Of a stretch of DNA of 64,000 bases, positions 1 to 11,251 are shown one piece after another. This stretch comes from Acanthosoma haemorrhoidale (lineage: Eukaryota > Arthropoda > Insecta > Hemiptera > Acanthosomatidae): contig OV884014.1 in NCBI GenBank assembly GCA_930367205.1, positions 72,829,104 to 72,893,103 on the forward strand, written 5' to 3'. The first letter of the stretch is position 1; each line of letters starts with the position of its first letter. The notes under the pieces were generated by a model, which ran no database searches, was not told where the DNA came from, and saw only the letters and a program-made list of their open reading frames with translations. The position numbers and the translations under genes were made by a program.

Positions 1-3000
1 GCGGGGATAGTTCTGCAAAATAGAATCAAAACAAAAAAACAACGCGCGTTTAGTTAATGTTCACAACATTTCATTGACAGTTTAAAAACTTTTTTCTTTT
101 TAATAAAAAAACAGGCCAATTGCACAGAGTTTACGATATGAAATATGACAGCGTAAAATTGCATCCTTCTAGATTGAACAATGGACTCTTCAAAACTAGA
201 ACAGACAGACATATAGCCAAAAGAAAAGGGTTGAGACGAAAGAAAGAAAAAATCGAGGACCTTAAATACTAAGTAAAAAAATCTTAATAGCGAATCAAAC
301 ACCTTGGTTCTATCCCACAATTGTGGTTTTAATTTAAATGAAACCTGCACCGAATCTTTAGTTTTAAACGGTTTGGATTCATAAAAAACAAAATAATGGG
401 AATCAAAGATTATATTGTATCAATTTAATAAATGACGTTATACATTTTCAACGTAGCCAAAGATCGAACTGCCAATACAGTAATTATGAGTGCACCCGTA
501 CCAAAGTTTAAGGTATTCGGCTGGTTTAACTAATACCAACTCACGTAAATTGCTTTGTTGAAAAACAATGTCATTCATTTTTTCCTGTTATTCTTATTTG
601 ATGTGTTAAATATTACACAAAAGGCAGAGAAATATCAGTATAACTGTGAATAGAAATTTCTAAAAAAACCCGGCTTTTTTTTTCTTATTTGTTTAATATA
701 TGACATTTTTGAAATATTCTTATCTAAATGTTTTTAATGGATTTAAATAGGAATAATTACTGTTAGCTGTCTTTAATAACAGAGGTTTTATAATTATTGC
801 TTAAAGAAACAATATTTTCTAAATATTATTATATTAAATTAGTAATTCGAACCCAATACCTCTTGATGTCAGATGATTATACGCTTTCTGTTTCATCTCT
901 GAAACGGTTAGCCAGGTCCGTTTATAACTTCTTTAACGGGTCCCTAATGACCTTTGTAAAATTTCCAGAGTGACTTTCTTTCAGTTATTAAAGCTAAAGC
1001 GATTGTTTGGATTATGCAGCATTATTAAAAACGAGGTGGAGAGCCTTTGACCTTGTTTCTATTCTAGTGTTCCTAGTCACGGATCCAGAATAGTTCCCAG
1101 CTCACGAACATAGTAATACAAGTAATAAAATAGTAATAAGCAGACAGACGGATAATTTTTTAAACCGTTTTACTGGCGAAATAGTAAAGTACAGACTAAA
1201 TAAAAACTAAAAATAAAGATTACTTTAGATTTATTACAGATAGTAATAGAATGAAACTGTACGGATAGGCAAACAAATCAACACCAAACTTATATATGAA
1301 AACGCCAAAGTGAATCGCACAGTCTAAAATAAAAAAATACGTTTTAAGCAGATTTGAGACGATTTTATTCATAATTATTCTTCCAGAATATCAAAAACTC
1401 ACTAGAAATATTTGCAAACGTTGAGAGAGATCAACCGCATCTCGTCTATTTCAAAAACTTGATTATTACTTACAATAACCAACCTTACAATAAATAGACC
1501 TTAGTCTAAATTGAAAATACATGACAGAGAATCTAAAAGTTACAACACAGGAGTTTTTTGAGTCACAGGACATGCCACCTGATCCGGCTGAAATACCAAT
1601 TGGACTCAGAACAATTTTTGTGAAGTTTGAAGAGACGTGGAACTAACGAAACAGAACAGACATTTCATGCCAGTACCTTTTGCCGCAAATTGTTATTGTA
1701 AATGTTTTCTTAAAGGTTCGTTGTTAAGACTTCATTTGTATATAATTTTTTAGATAATATATTTTTTCATTCACAATGCATTTCAGGAATATACCAAATC
1801 AATAATTAATACACTCAGTACTAATAATTATTAGTTAATAACATATATCCCATTTTACTAATCATTATTCTTTTAACCTTCCCATCGCTCTGTTCATCCG
1901 ATTACTTGTGCATTAAATAAAAGTGGTCGACTCCTAGATCCATTTGTCGTGTAGCAACTCTACTATGAATATGAAAACAGTTTGGAAACAAGGATTTCCA
2001 CTTACAATAGTAATTATTTTAAGGGAGTTGTTTCTAGAATGTTTTGGACAGTTAGAAACAGGAGAACTTCAGAAGGAATTCTTGGAGTACTTGGCTAGTT
2101 TCTAGGTCGTTGGGGGTTCGGACTTCCGTACAGGGCGAAACTTCTTGTCCAAAGATTTTGAGAGCCACAATGTCCTAACTTCTGTTCTTTAGTTGAATAA
2201 TGTAATTACATGTCACCTACTTCAAAATGGCAACCATTGGAGCCTCGCCATTTCCACTACGCCAGTTCTTAATTGAATGCCAAAAATAACGTAGACAACT
2301 CGAAGACTTCTTAATTTTTGGCTATTTATGTTATATCACAAGAAATCTTGCATATTTATAAATAAATGCTTTTATCCATGGTCAACATTAATTCATTTTG
2401 GTTTTAATTTTGGTAACTAGGAAGTAATTGTTTCCGAATAATTAATATTTCATTTCCATGTCTGTTTACATTACAAATGCACATAATTTACATATATAAG
2501 CAATAAGAGTCTTATAGTGCAATAATAAACAGTGAACACCAACGATCACACTTTAGAAAGTACTGAATCTAATTAGACTGTGCTAAGTCAACTTAGATTA
2601 TATCATGTTTCATTAAGTTTTCAGTGACTGATCCAATACAATGTCTGAGGAATATCCTAGCCAACACACTATGAGAACTGGTTCTTGTTTGTTATTTAGA
2701 AACCATAGACAACACAATCTAGGGATATCTGTGATCTCCACTTTGCATCTTGATATTATCTCTACAGATATCATATATGTCATATTGTGTCATGAATATT
2801 GAAGTACCTGTCCATGCTGTGACCTAGATATAAAATCAACGCATGGGATGACATTTTTCTTTTTGATTGATGATTTTTTGTTAACCTAATATTTGCAGCT
2901 AGTTGATCATTGAATCAGTAGCCTCATATTGTTTTAAAACTGATTTTAAATATTTGTTTTAATTTTAACGAATCAATTTTTGTACATAGATTATGAACAA

Positions 3001-3005
3001 AACAA
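1..3005. other. AT-rich non-coding sequence
   Basis: No gene is recognisable on either strand apart from the tRNA-like fragment at 843-915. The open frames are short, low-complexity translations of A/T runs. It reads as intergenic or intronic DNA. Confidence 0.6.
843..915 (-). repeat. tRNA-like (possible SINE) fragment
   Basis: On the minus strand there is a near-perfect Pol III B-box, GGGTTCGAATTAC, preceded by about 50 bases that could be a degenerate tRNA body. No clear A-box or cloverleaf is visible, so this is a tRNA-derived repeat at best and not a functional tRNA gene. Confidence 0.3.
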
Positions 3006-3009
3006 TAGA

Positions 3010-3700
3010 TATGTAGGGAAGTGCCCTTAACCTGACCCCCTCCCTAAAGCGAATCCCGGTCTCGTGGTTCTACATTCTCCTGAATGTAGCAGAACCAACT
3101 GTAAATAGTAGTTTAGTCTTCTACCTCTTTGACAGTGGAGAGCACATGTCACTCGCTTCACTTGTCGCTTATCTGTCCACCATTACGTGTTTTGGCAGTG
3201 GAAAAAGCGTTTACATTGTGCTACATTTTTCGTTATTTCTCCTAGATTTTAGCAGGTAAGCCTTTCTACCTATATACATCCTTAGACAGTAAAGTGTATG
3301 GTAAGTTTTTGCCACTAAACCGTTTCACTTTGGTGTTTGGTTAAAAATGTATTTGGTTGTAAAAATTTGGGCTTGAGTCGCTCAAAACAAACGGGAACAT
3401 GTATTTAACACTCTTATATTCTCTTGGAATTCTGTTGCTGGGAAAAGTTGGCCAATGAAATTGGCTCCGTATAAAATGATTAAATCTATTAATGCTGGTA
3501 GGGAAAAAGATGGTTTGAAACAAGGTCAGTAACACTTATCAGGTCGTCCAATCAGAAGTATTGGACCTCTCAGAAGAATCTGAGGAAGCAGGAAAAACAA
3601 AAAGTGGCAGACATACGATTTTGGGTAAAGATCTTGAAGAAGAGCTGGTTCACTATCTGGCTTTGAAAGATTCGGTTTTATTTTATTTTTTTATAGGACA
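3010..3700 (+). pseudogene. pogo/Tigger-like transposase N-terminal remnant
   Basis: Two plus-strand frames together resemble the DNA-binding N-terminus of pogo-family transposases. One contains AIKSINAGREK-like residues near 3470-3520 (read as MIKSINAGREKDGLKQG). The other, after a frameshift, contains GRHTILGKDLEEELVHYL near 3610-3660, which matches the family pattern GRKxxLGxxLExxLVxYxxxME. Stops and frame changes break the reading frame, and the DDE catalytic part is absent. Upstream, near 3015-3050, a GGGAAGTGCCCTTAACC-like stretch could be an old element end. The assignment comes from recalled family patterns and is tentative; chance resemblance in AT-rich DNA is possible. Confidence 0.4.
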
Positions 3701-3704
3701 CTTT

Positions 3705-4395
3705 ATAGGATTTCAAAGAATTCAGTGATGTGCGTTATATGATCACTGAGGGCCCGATTGTGCTAGGGCTGAAAAATACGTGTTAATCTGTGATCTTTGT
3801 CGCTAAACGATTTAATTGTCTTTATACATTTTCTGAATCTTTTTTAAAATCTGAAACCAGTAATTGTTACAATTGCACTTATCGTTTGAAACTAGATTAT
3901 ATTTTCTCTGTTTAATACCTCTTTCTGTTTTGTTTGACGTTATTTTGATTATTTTTACTAGGGTTCCGATTTAGGCAACTATTTTAAATCACTAAAGTTT
4001 ACGAATTTACGAAAATAATTAGTTCTATACTAGTTTTTAATTATATTTTTATAATTGTAACGTATGTTTTATTAATACTTTTATAAACGTAACGTAAAAG
4101 GTCCATGACACTAAACTAAATATTTCAGGCTTTTAAAACGTAATCTTTTTATTTGTTTTTTGTCCCGGTTTTGGGCATTTTCCCTCTGTGTATTCATAAA
4201 GCGAAGAAATAATACTAACTCCTTGGGCTCTGCCTTAGTATCATCAAAACTTACTGCATTTCTGTGAAAACCTTTTGTTTGGTTTTTGCCAGGAACACTT
4301 TGTTTTATTATTCCCATAAATTCTATCACTGAAAATTTCATTTTCAAATAATAAAAACATTAATGTAAAGAAATTTATCAATCAGCTTATATATA
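3705..4395. other. AT-rich non-coding sequence
   Basis: Nothing recognisable. The 78-codon open frame on the minus strand at 4111-4347 shows no known motif. Confidence 0.5.
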
Positions 4396-4399
4396 TTTC

Positions 4400-4640
4400 T
4401 ATACTGCTGCAGTTATGATTGAAATGATGTCTGATGCAGAAATTTCGTAACGAACATCTCGACAAAAATAAAAATAATATAACTATTATGAAAAATATTT
4501 ATGGGCGAATGAAGAAAATAATCGTATATGTTGGTTGGTTTTTTTCCGGAATATCGGGAAAAATTTTATAAAAATAAAACGACGCACTGAATATTTTTTG
4601 GTTTGGACCGGTTGGTGAATATGTCCTACCACCAAGTTTA
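4400..4640. repeat. Dispersed repeat, copy 1 (partner at 48455-48620)
   Basis: This segment aligns by eye with 48455-48620 in the same orientation. Shared blocks are an AAAAATATTTATG...GATGAAGA core, followed by ATAATC.TA and a T-rich GGTTTTTCC.GAAT.TCGGGA stretch, with preceding CATCTCG. Divergence is substantial. It has no coding content; the 68-codon minus-strand frame at 4486-4692 is incidental. Confidence 0.55.
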
Positions 4641-4734
4641 GTTTCCTAATGAAGAGTTGATATGACAGGAAACAATTATACCACCCGCCCACAAGAAAAC
4701 TTTACACAGACAGAAGTTTGTTTCCCTAGAATAT

Positions 4735-4940
4735 ACATTGTATCAAATGAACTCGGCAAACACCTCGGCATTGAACAATGAATCCGAGCAGGCCAAGTCG
4801 AAGATGTGGCAGAAGTAGGAGAGAAGTGAATTTAATCAAAAGTGAGACAGATGGAGACTGGCATGTATAAGAAGGGGGAGCAGCAGGTGGGACCGCCCTA
4901 CCGTGAACTTGTCCTGCTCTCCAGCCTCGCCTAAGCTTGA
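4735..4940. other. GC-richer segment, unidentified
   Basis: This short stretch is clearly richer in G and C than its surroundings (AGCAGCAGGTGGGACCGCCC near 4880). A plus-strand frame runs from the ATG at 4851 for about 24 codons and then stops. It could be a piece of an exon, a UTR or a mobile element. I do not recognise it. Confidence 0.3.
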
Positions 4941-4944
4941 TTTA

Positions 4945-5715
4945 GTTCTTCTCTGACTGTTTACTTTACTTTCTGATTCATATTTGCCAACAACGCTAGG
5001 CAATTATTCATTAAGCACATTATTCATCTGTTTGCGTGCATGTGAAGATAAATAAATACAAAGCAATAATACTGTACCCATCCACCCGTCACCTTGGATG
5101 TCTTTTTCTTCGGTACTAGCGAGACTAAGGAGCCTCCTTACCTTCAAGACCTCCCTCCAATTCAAATCAGCAACCAAATCCCGAACTTACAACAAGCAAC
5201 CCCTTGCCACAAATCTCCTTCCTTTTTACCATTCTTTTTTATGCTTGGCACTAACTTTTGGATCTATACTTTCATCCATATTCGTCGTTCATCTCACAAT
5301 CTTCGTAATCTTGATTTTACCAGTTCCTTATCACTTTCCAATTTAATAATTCATAGACTCTTTATTGGTTCTAAGTTTATAAAATCTCTAAAACATCATG
5401 TATTTTGTTTCTTTTTTTTTATCAGCTATAAATTTCTATTCCGTTCATTTCATATTCATAGGGGCAAGTCATAAAATAAATATTTTTTTTAATTTCATCT
5501 CAATAACATAGGCCCACTGGTATTTTGGTGGCGGAGTATTTGGAGCTGATTTCATATAAATTGTATGCCCTGAATTCAAATATGGCATAGGAGCTCAAAT
5601 GTCTAAGATATAACATTTTAGGCAAATATAAGTTACACTATTTTATCTTAAATCCATGGATCAAAATACTAAACACGAAATTTTTATTAATATATTATAC
5701 AAATATTATTATATT
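4945..5715. other. Non-coding, A/T- and pyrimidine-rich
   Basis: The two overlapping plus-strand frames at 5094-5474 and 5098-5346 are translations of a C/T-rich stretch (many F, S, L, H, I). They show no domain and are not called as genes. Confidence 0.5.
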
Positions 5716-5719
5716 CCAA

Positions 5720-6185
5720 GATAGAAGAAAAAGTCATCGATGAAAGCAACTAGCCTCACACTTCGGAATCTTCTTTTCCGTGACATTCTTGAATGTATTT
5801 TGGAACAGTCCCTTTTTAAACTGCAGCAGTAATCTGTCATCATCTGCGTATCCCATCTTTCTTGGTAGCAGGCATCAATAGTTTTAATATCCTGAAGAAG
5901 TCTTTCACCTTGTTCCTCACTGGTGTCTCCTAAATTTTCAGGAAAACGGTCCATTTGGTACATGGTGCACCTTAATACTCATGTTAGGCCCAAGCGATTT
6001 GAAACTGTTAAACATCTCGTTTACAAGTTCGACGTAGTTTTCAGCTTTGCGTTTGCCCAGAAAATTTCTGACAACTGCAAGAAATCAGAAAAGTCCAGGC
6101 TTTTCGCTCAGCCTCGTCCATCGAATTTATTGATCCTTAATGAGTTGTGTTATTTGTGGGCCATCCATTGGACCATAGTCCAGCC
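5720..6185 (-). pseudogene. Transposase-like arthropod repeat protein, C-terminal remnant
   Basis: Read on the minus strand, this is the C-terminal region of a protein family found many times per genome in arthropods and generally regarded as transposon-derived. In order it shows EAERKAWTF-like residues (about 6105-6125), FLGKRKAENYVELVNEMFNSF-like residues split by frameshifts (about 6010-6080), SIKVH, FPENLGDTSEEQGER, QDIKTID and MMTDYCCSLKRDC (5790-5945). The usual form of the last blocks is FPENLGDxSEEQGERFHQDI and MMADYCWxLKRD. Several frame changes make it non-functional. The copy at 22230-22990 covers the same region, so the two are independent relics of one family. The enzymatic role is inferred; no catalytic residues can be assigned. 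Confidence 0.7.
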
Positions 6186-6269
6186 ATAGTCAAAGTACAG
6201 AAATGAGGGAGGAAGGACATGAAGTGCAGGCTGAATGAACAGATGGTTTCAGGGTAGCAATGACCGATT

Positions 6270-6365
6270 GATTTAAATATACCGGAACGGTTGTGACTTG
6301 AACCCAGGACCTCCCCAATAACTATTCAAGAGCGCTACTAACTAACTGTGGGTGACATTCTCATT
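6270..6365 (-). repeat. tRNA-derived SINE-like fragment
   Basis: On the minus strand the order is an A-box-like GTTAGTTAGTAGCGC, a central CTCTTGAATAG, then a B-box-like GGGTTCAAGTC with GGAGGTCCT before it. The spacing of about 40 bases between the boxes is tRNA-like. This is the usual layout of a SINE head. The body and tail are not identified. Confidence 0.5.
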
Positions 6366-6599
6366 GTGAATCTACTTTGGCCAAACTCTCAAAAGTGTGC
6401 TATGTCTCCTGTACAATGTGACTCCCAACACAAATGTCAGAGTTCTTGTTTGCCAATGTTAAGGCATTGTATGAAAATACGAGATATATTAAAATATTTC
6501 TAATTAGATATTCAAATAATAGCAGGGTTTTATACACGAATTGAATCGGCTGAATCATTAAATCCTCCCACCTAAAATATTTCTGGCAAAGCAGCAAAG

Positions 6600-6760
6600 A
6601 GTAAACACCTTGCTCAGACAAGCTGACTGCCAGACGGCAGAGTTGGGAGCTCTGAGGTCAGGGTCAGGGGGTCAGAGCTCTGTTTGAGCCCTTGGTTACC
6701 GTTGCCCTCCTGCCTCAGTCAGTCCTCCACAGCCTTCTACATAGCAGGTAATCGATTCTA
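6600..6760. promoter_or_regulatory. GC-rich segment with tandem AGGTCA-like half-sites
   Basis: The sequence contains AGGTCA at 6655-6660, GGGTCA at 6661-6666 and GGGTCA at 6669-6674, flanked by the inverted pair GAGCTCTG and CAGAGCTC. AGGTCA/GGGTCA direct repeats are the classical half-sites of nuclear receptors, including insect ecdysone-pathway receptors. A regulatory role is only inferred from the motif. The segment ends in GCAGGTAATC, which also resembles a splice donor. Confidence 0.3.
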
Positions 6761-7000
6761 TATCGCCCAAGGCTATTTCCTATAAATCACAAATATCCAT
6801 TCTATATTTATTTAATTCGGGTGCCTATGTACCTTCTGGGCAGGTAGAGTGAAATTAACCCTGGAGATTACTTTTAGATTTGACCGAAGATTATTTTCAA
6901 AGAATATTTGAGTCCAAAGAATGAGGCTCTTATTCTGGCGCGACGGAGGCGTCCGTTTATGGAGCATGAATGTTTTATGACAGTACTTAGGCCACAGCCA

Positions 7001-7021
7001 TATATATATATATATATATAT
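7001..7021. repeat. (TA)n microsatellite
   Basis: About ten uninterrupted TA units. Confidence 0.9.
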
Positions 7022-7024
7022 TTT

Positions 7025-9175
7025 ATTTACCTGGACTTCACGGGGCCTACCAGTCGTTCGTCCTAAGCATATTCTGACAGGGGGCTAGCAGCAATATTTT
7101 TTCACTTCGTCAGACCTCCCAAGATCGGCCAGCGTAGATCTTTTAGAGCTGAGCTGTACAGATCCTCGTCAAAGCAACACACGATCCACTCTCATTGTAA
7201 TTTTGAGGGTGTTATCAGAGTGTGGTTTTCAGGTATCAGCCGAATATGCTCACCTCTTTGGTACCGAAAACATCCTTCCAACACAATCTCGGGTAAGAGA
7301 TTAAGATAGAGCAGACACTGAGGTACGCGAATTAGTTTTAAAGTGCCTACCTGTTTAATTGTTCTATCATTTTATTTTATAAAACAAAATAAGCTCATTT
7401 ACACCACACAGACAATAGTGGTGATAATTCAATCGTACTGGTACTTTGAAGGCGCATTCCACAACGGTTCACAACATGATGAATATTTTTCGTAAAAATG
7501 CCATTAACCTACCCCCCTCTAATTACTCAGCTCAGAAGTGGTTTATGATTAAAAAGCACGCATTTCCATTTAAGTACACCAATGCGAAAATAATAACGAA
7601 ACATTTTCAAACTTAATTATTGAAAAATAGTGATCAATATGAAGAATTTTTGTCAATAATATCAAGAAGTTTTTTTTATCCTCAGTAACTTTACAAATTG
7701 AACCAAATATTACAATTATTAATGTGTACAAAGATTTCCTCTGGAGTGGGCATACTTTTATTCTATTGTGTTGTCTCAGTTTCATTGTTCTGTTCTTGTA
7801 TAGTGATCTCGTAAAGATTAAACGGACAATGAAATTATTTTAACCCTACCACGATAAATCCATCCAACTAATCAGACCGCTTTGTCACCTGAATTGTTAT
7901 TTAAATCGATTTATCGAACCAGACTCTTTATTATCTTTGTTAATATCAACAAGGTTTTCATACCATCATTTTTGTCTAGTCAGTTATAATTGAGGCTGAT
8001 GCTTTGGCTTACACAGCTAACATAACTGTGGACAGAGCGGTATCAGCAGCTAGATGCACCAGCAGAAGCTGCAGTAAAACACAGGATTCAAAGATTTGAT
8101 AACGTGATTGAACAATTCTTGATATATTTTTCTCAACGATTTTCACGCTGCCAATATTCACCTTGGTGAGAATTGAGAAAATATTCAAAAAACTTTTTCT
8201 AGATTAGGGTGATTTTCGATAAAGAATTAATTAATTATAAAAATTATTCACCCAGTTCAGAGATTTGTAGAAAGGGCAATTTCCTAGAAACACTATTTTC
8301 CTACATCATGACTCTTCGTTATTTTGGGGTCGGTATCTGCCACCTTGACAAGTGGAAATGACAATTGTCGATTGTCACAATTGATCGATAGATTACTGTG
8401 TGCTATTCGCTCACATTTCAAGAATTCCTTCCAGCACAACACCGCACCCCCTCCCACCGATTCAGTTTCACATTAATCGTAAGACTTTAAATATTCCACA
8501 AACTTTGTCTACATGAACCTCAATTTTTTTTTTTTTATTTAAACCAAATATGAAAATATTATTTCTTTAAAGTTAATCAATAATTAGCTTTTGTTATATA
8601 CTTAAAAAAACATTATTTGTTGATGAGTTCTTGCTAAACTTAACAATTACAAATGTGAACTAAAAAGGACAATAAAAAGGTACATTGTATTTAAATACAA
8701 AAAAAAAAATGTTGTCGCAAAACAAATAGTAAATCTATGTTCTTAACCATTTCTAGGTATTTTTTTAATAAATTAAAGTGTTAATTTAAAATGTAAATTC
8801 AATCAATTATAATGTTAAAAGATTAATGCCGGATTGTGGCATGGTACAGTTTTTTTCCTTTCCACAGCTGATAATTCATTTTAATTTTTTGAAAAAAGCT
8901 TTCAACTAACCTATTGTCTTAAATACCTCAAATTGATATTGAAAACATCAATCCTCGCTCTTCACTCTACTTTACAATAAACTGCACGGACAACCAAACT
9001 CATGCAAGGATGATCGTGAATACCTGACTTACTAGGTAACATTCAACGTCTTTTTAATTAATAACAAAAAGATACCTTCAAACATAGCTACAACAATATA
9101 GGGGAAGTATTACTGGATGTCCTCTGCCTTCATGTCATGCAAGCGATTTTATCACATTTACAGCACATCCATTGG
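7025..9175. other. Non-coding sequence
   Basis: No gene recognised. A GC-moderate stretch at 7030-7320 has no long frame. The rest is AT-rich with short poly(A/T) runs near 8525 and 8700. Confidence 0.55.
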
Positions 9176-9179
9176 TCCT

Positions 9180-9614
9180 TTATTATTGAACAAAATGTAC
9201 AATAATTTATAAAAAAAAAATTCACCTTTCTTGGCGTTTAATTCAAAAGAAGTGTGTCTCATCCCACCCATGCACGTTAAAAATAACGACTCGAAATTAT
9301 TTGTAATACAGGCCTAATTTTGACTTATTTCTATCATTTAATTAGTAAACGTTATTACATGTTTAAACTGCAGAGAATAATACGGGCGAAGAGAAGGACT
9401 TCACCTCACATGGCTTGTCCTGTCTCCAGAAAACAGCTACAAATTACTTTACATACTTTAATAACTAGACAGTGCTACCATTAATAATATTTCATACTAG
9501 CACATATTATAATATTGCATGCTTGAAGATTTCTGATCACTATGATCAATTAAAGAATTTTCTTACTTGAACAGTAACAAAAAATGCACATCTACTGGTT
9601 GTGACGCTAAATAT
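9180..9614. repeat. Dispersed repeat D, copy 1 (partner 10860-13590)
   Basis: This 435-bp segment matches 10860-13590 in direct orientation once the two LINE insertions in the latter are removed. Shared blocks in order are GTGTGTCTC.TCCCACC, TTAAAAATAACGACT, AAATTATTTGTAA, AGGCCTAAT, TCTATCATTTAATTA, TTATTACATGTTTAAACTG, GGGCGAAG, TTTCATACTAGCACATATTA and GCTA..ATATTTTG. It gives the empty-site sequence for both insertions in copy 2. Confidence 0.8.
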
Positions 9615-10922
9615 TTTGAATTGAACTAGAAAGTTGTGTTTTTTTTTTGTAAGTTATTGTATGATTTGTTCACTAACGAAGAAACCCAAAGAAGTAGGCT
9701 TTACATTCAAACAGGGCATGTGTGTTGGGCAATTGAATAATCGCTAATTACTTGTTGGCTATATACGAAATGAGAAGTGTAAAAAATATTGACCCAAAAA
9801 AAATCTTTGGTTCAATAAATTATATAATATATATAACTTTATTCAACTAACCTTTAACTGTGACCAAGTTGCCCTGCTATTAAGGCTAGACCGGATCAAA
9901 CGAACGAAGTGAAAGAAGTCCTAGGAAGTAGGTTCCTTTGTTTGAGCGCGGATGTTTTGAACCAAACGTGATCAAGTCTGAATGCTCTGCAGGCTCATAC
10001 CTGACCTACATTGTATCTGCAGAAATTACCTGTTCTTCATTTATAGCTCTGCTGATGAATTCGCAATTTTCTCCGGTTATAACAATGAGTCTTTTAATGT
10101 ATTATTCAAATAAAACGATTGTTGCTAAGATGCGTGGCAATTATACAATACAGCGAATATGAATAGCAGTAATTGTTAACCAAAAAATATAGATAGTGTC
10201 ACTATGACACTATGCATATTTACTAAAGAAGATGAAATGAATCGACAAATAAACAAACAAAATAACAATAATAACTGTAACTAATTCACAATAACACATC
10301 AATATAACTTTATTTAAAGTGCTACTTTTTACAGCTTGTATGAGATCTTTTATCACAATTACTCATTCCCCTATTAGGGCAGATTGCTTTTCTTTTTAAT
10401 AAAAATTTCCAAAAAAAAATTTTTTAATAACAAATTTTCCGAATTGTTTTTTTTTTCTTTTGAATATGACTAGTCGGTCCAAGGATTGGTGGTTTTGAGA
10501 TATTTTTTTTTATGCTTGCTCAAATCGATAATAGACTAAATTGATTTTTTTTTTTTAATATACATAAACTAAATGAATGTTGAGAATGTGAACGAACAAT
10601 AATGTGATCCGGTGAATTTGTGTACGACTGTATGAGATATTTCATTTGATTATTTCTTTAATTATCTCGGTAACTGAAAAAAAATTATAAAATATTGACC
10701 AAAAGAAATGGAGTAGAAAGTTATCCACAAAGCTTTTTTTTGGGTCAACATTTTTTACACTTCTCATTTCGTATATAGCCAACAATTAATTAGCGATTAT
10801 TCAATTGCCCAACACACATGCCCTGTTTGAATGTAAAGCCTACTTCTTTGGGCTTCTTCGTTAGTGAACAAATCATACAATAACTTATACAAAAAAAACA
10901 CAACTTTCTAGTTCAATTCAAA
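9615..10922. mobile_element. Foldback element with ~190-bp inverted arms
   Basis: The arms at 9615-9808 and 10731-10922 are near-identical reverse complements. The left arm starts TTTGAATTGAACTAGAAAG, and the right arm ends in its complement. Inside the arms both carry GGGCATGTGTGTTGGGCAATT, CGAAATGAGAAGTGTAAAAAA and TTGACCCAAAAAAAA in matching order. The loop of about 920 bp holds one unrecognised 74-codon frame (9938-10162), two poly(T) runs near 10450 and 10540, and no transposase. It could be a foldback or MITE-like DNA transposon, or an inverted segmental duplication: the sequence just outside the right arm is repeat D, whose other copy lies just left of the left arm. No target duplication was identified. 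Confidence 0.7.
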
Positions 10923-11070
10923 CAAGTGTGTCTCGTCCCACCTACGCACTTTAAAAATAACGACTTAAAATTATTTGTAACATAGGCCTAATATTAACGT
11001 AAAACATAAAAACTTTATATTGTGAGATCTCATTTGGTATTTTTCATCCAACTTGACTATTCGTTCTTTT

Positions 11071-11198
11071 TTTTTTTTTTTTTTTTTTCTTAGCTCTCAA
11101 ACTTATAAAATGGGATGTGGGAAAATTACTTTGGGCTAATGAGTGCCTTTCACTAAGGGGAGTCCCCCATTTGAAGGATGTATGAGAATGATATAGGG
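11071..11198 (-). mobile_element. LINE 3'-end fragment (poly(A), second LINE family)
   Basis: On the minus strand this is a 128-bp 3' UTR piece ending in AAACTTATAAA.. then GAGCTAAG and a poly(A) tail (poly(T) on plus, 11071-11091). It matches 15464-15600, the 3' end of the larger copy, including the block AGTGCCTTTCACTAAGGG (plus strand). TTCGTTCTTTT is duplicated exactly at 11060-11070 and 11199-11209, an 11-bp TSD. It is severely 5'-truncated and non-coding. Confidence 0.85.
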
Positions 11199-11251
11199 TT
11201 CGTTCTTTTCTATCATTTAATTAATAATAGTTATTACATGTTTAAACTGTG

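Noticed and set aside
5094..5474. 126-codon plus-strand frame
   Set aside because: Phe/Ser/Leu/His-rich product of a C/T-rich stretch, overlapped by another frame; no domain.
6270..6365. Functional tRNA gene
   Set aside because: The A- and B-like boxes are present but no proper cloverleaf or acceptor stem can be formed by eye.
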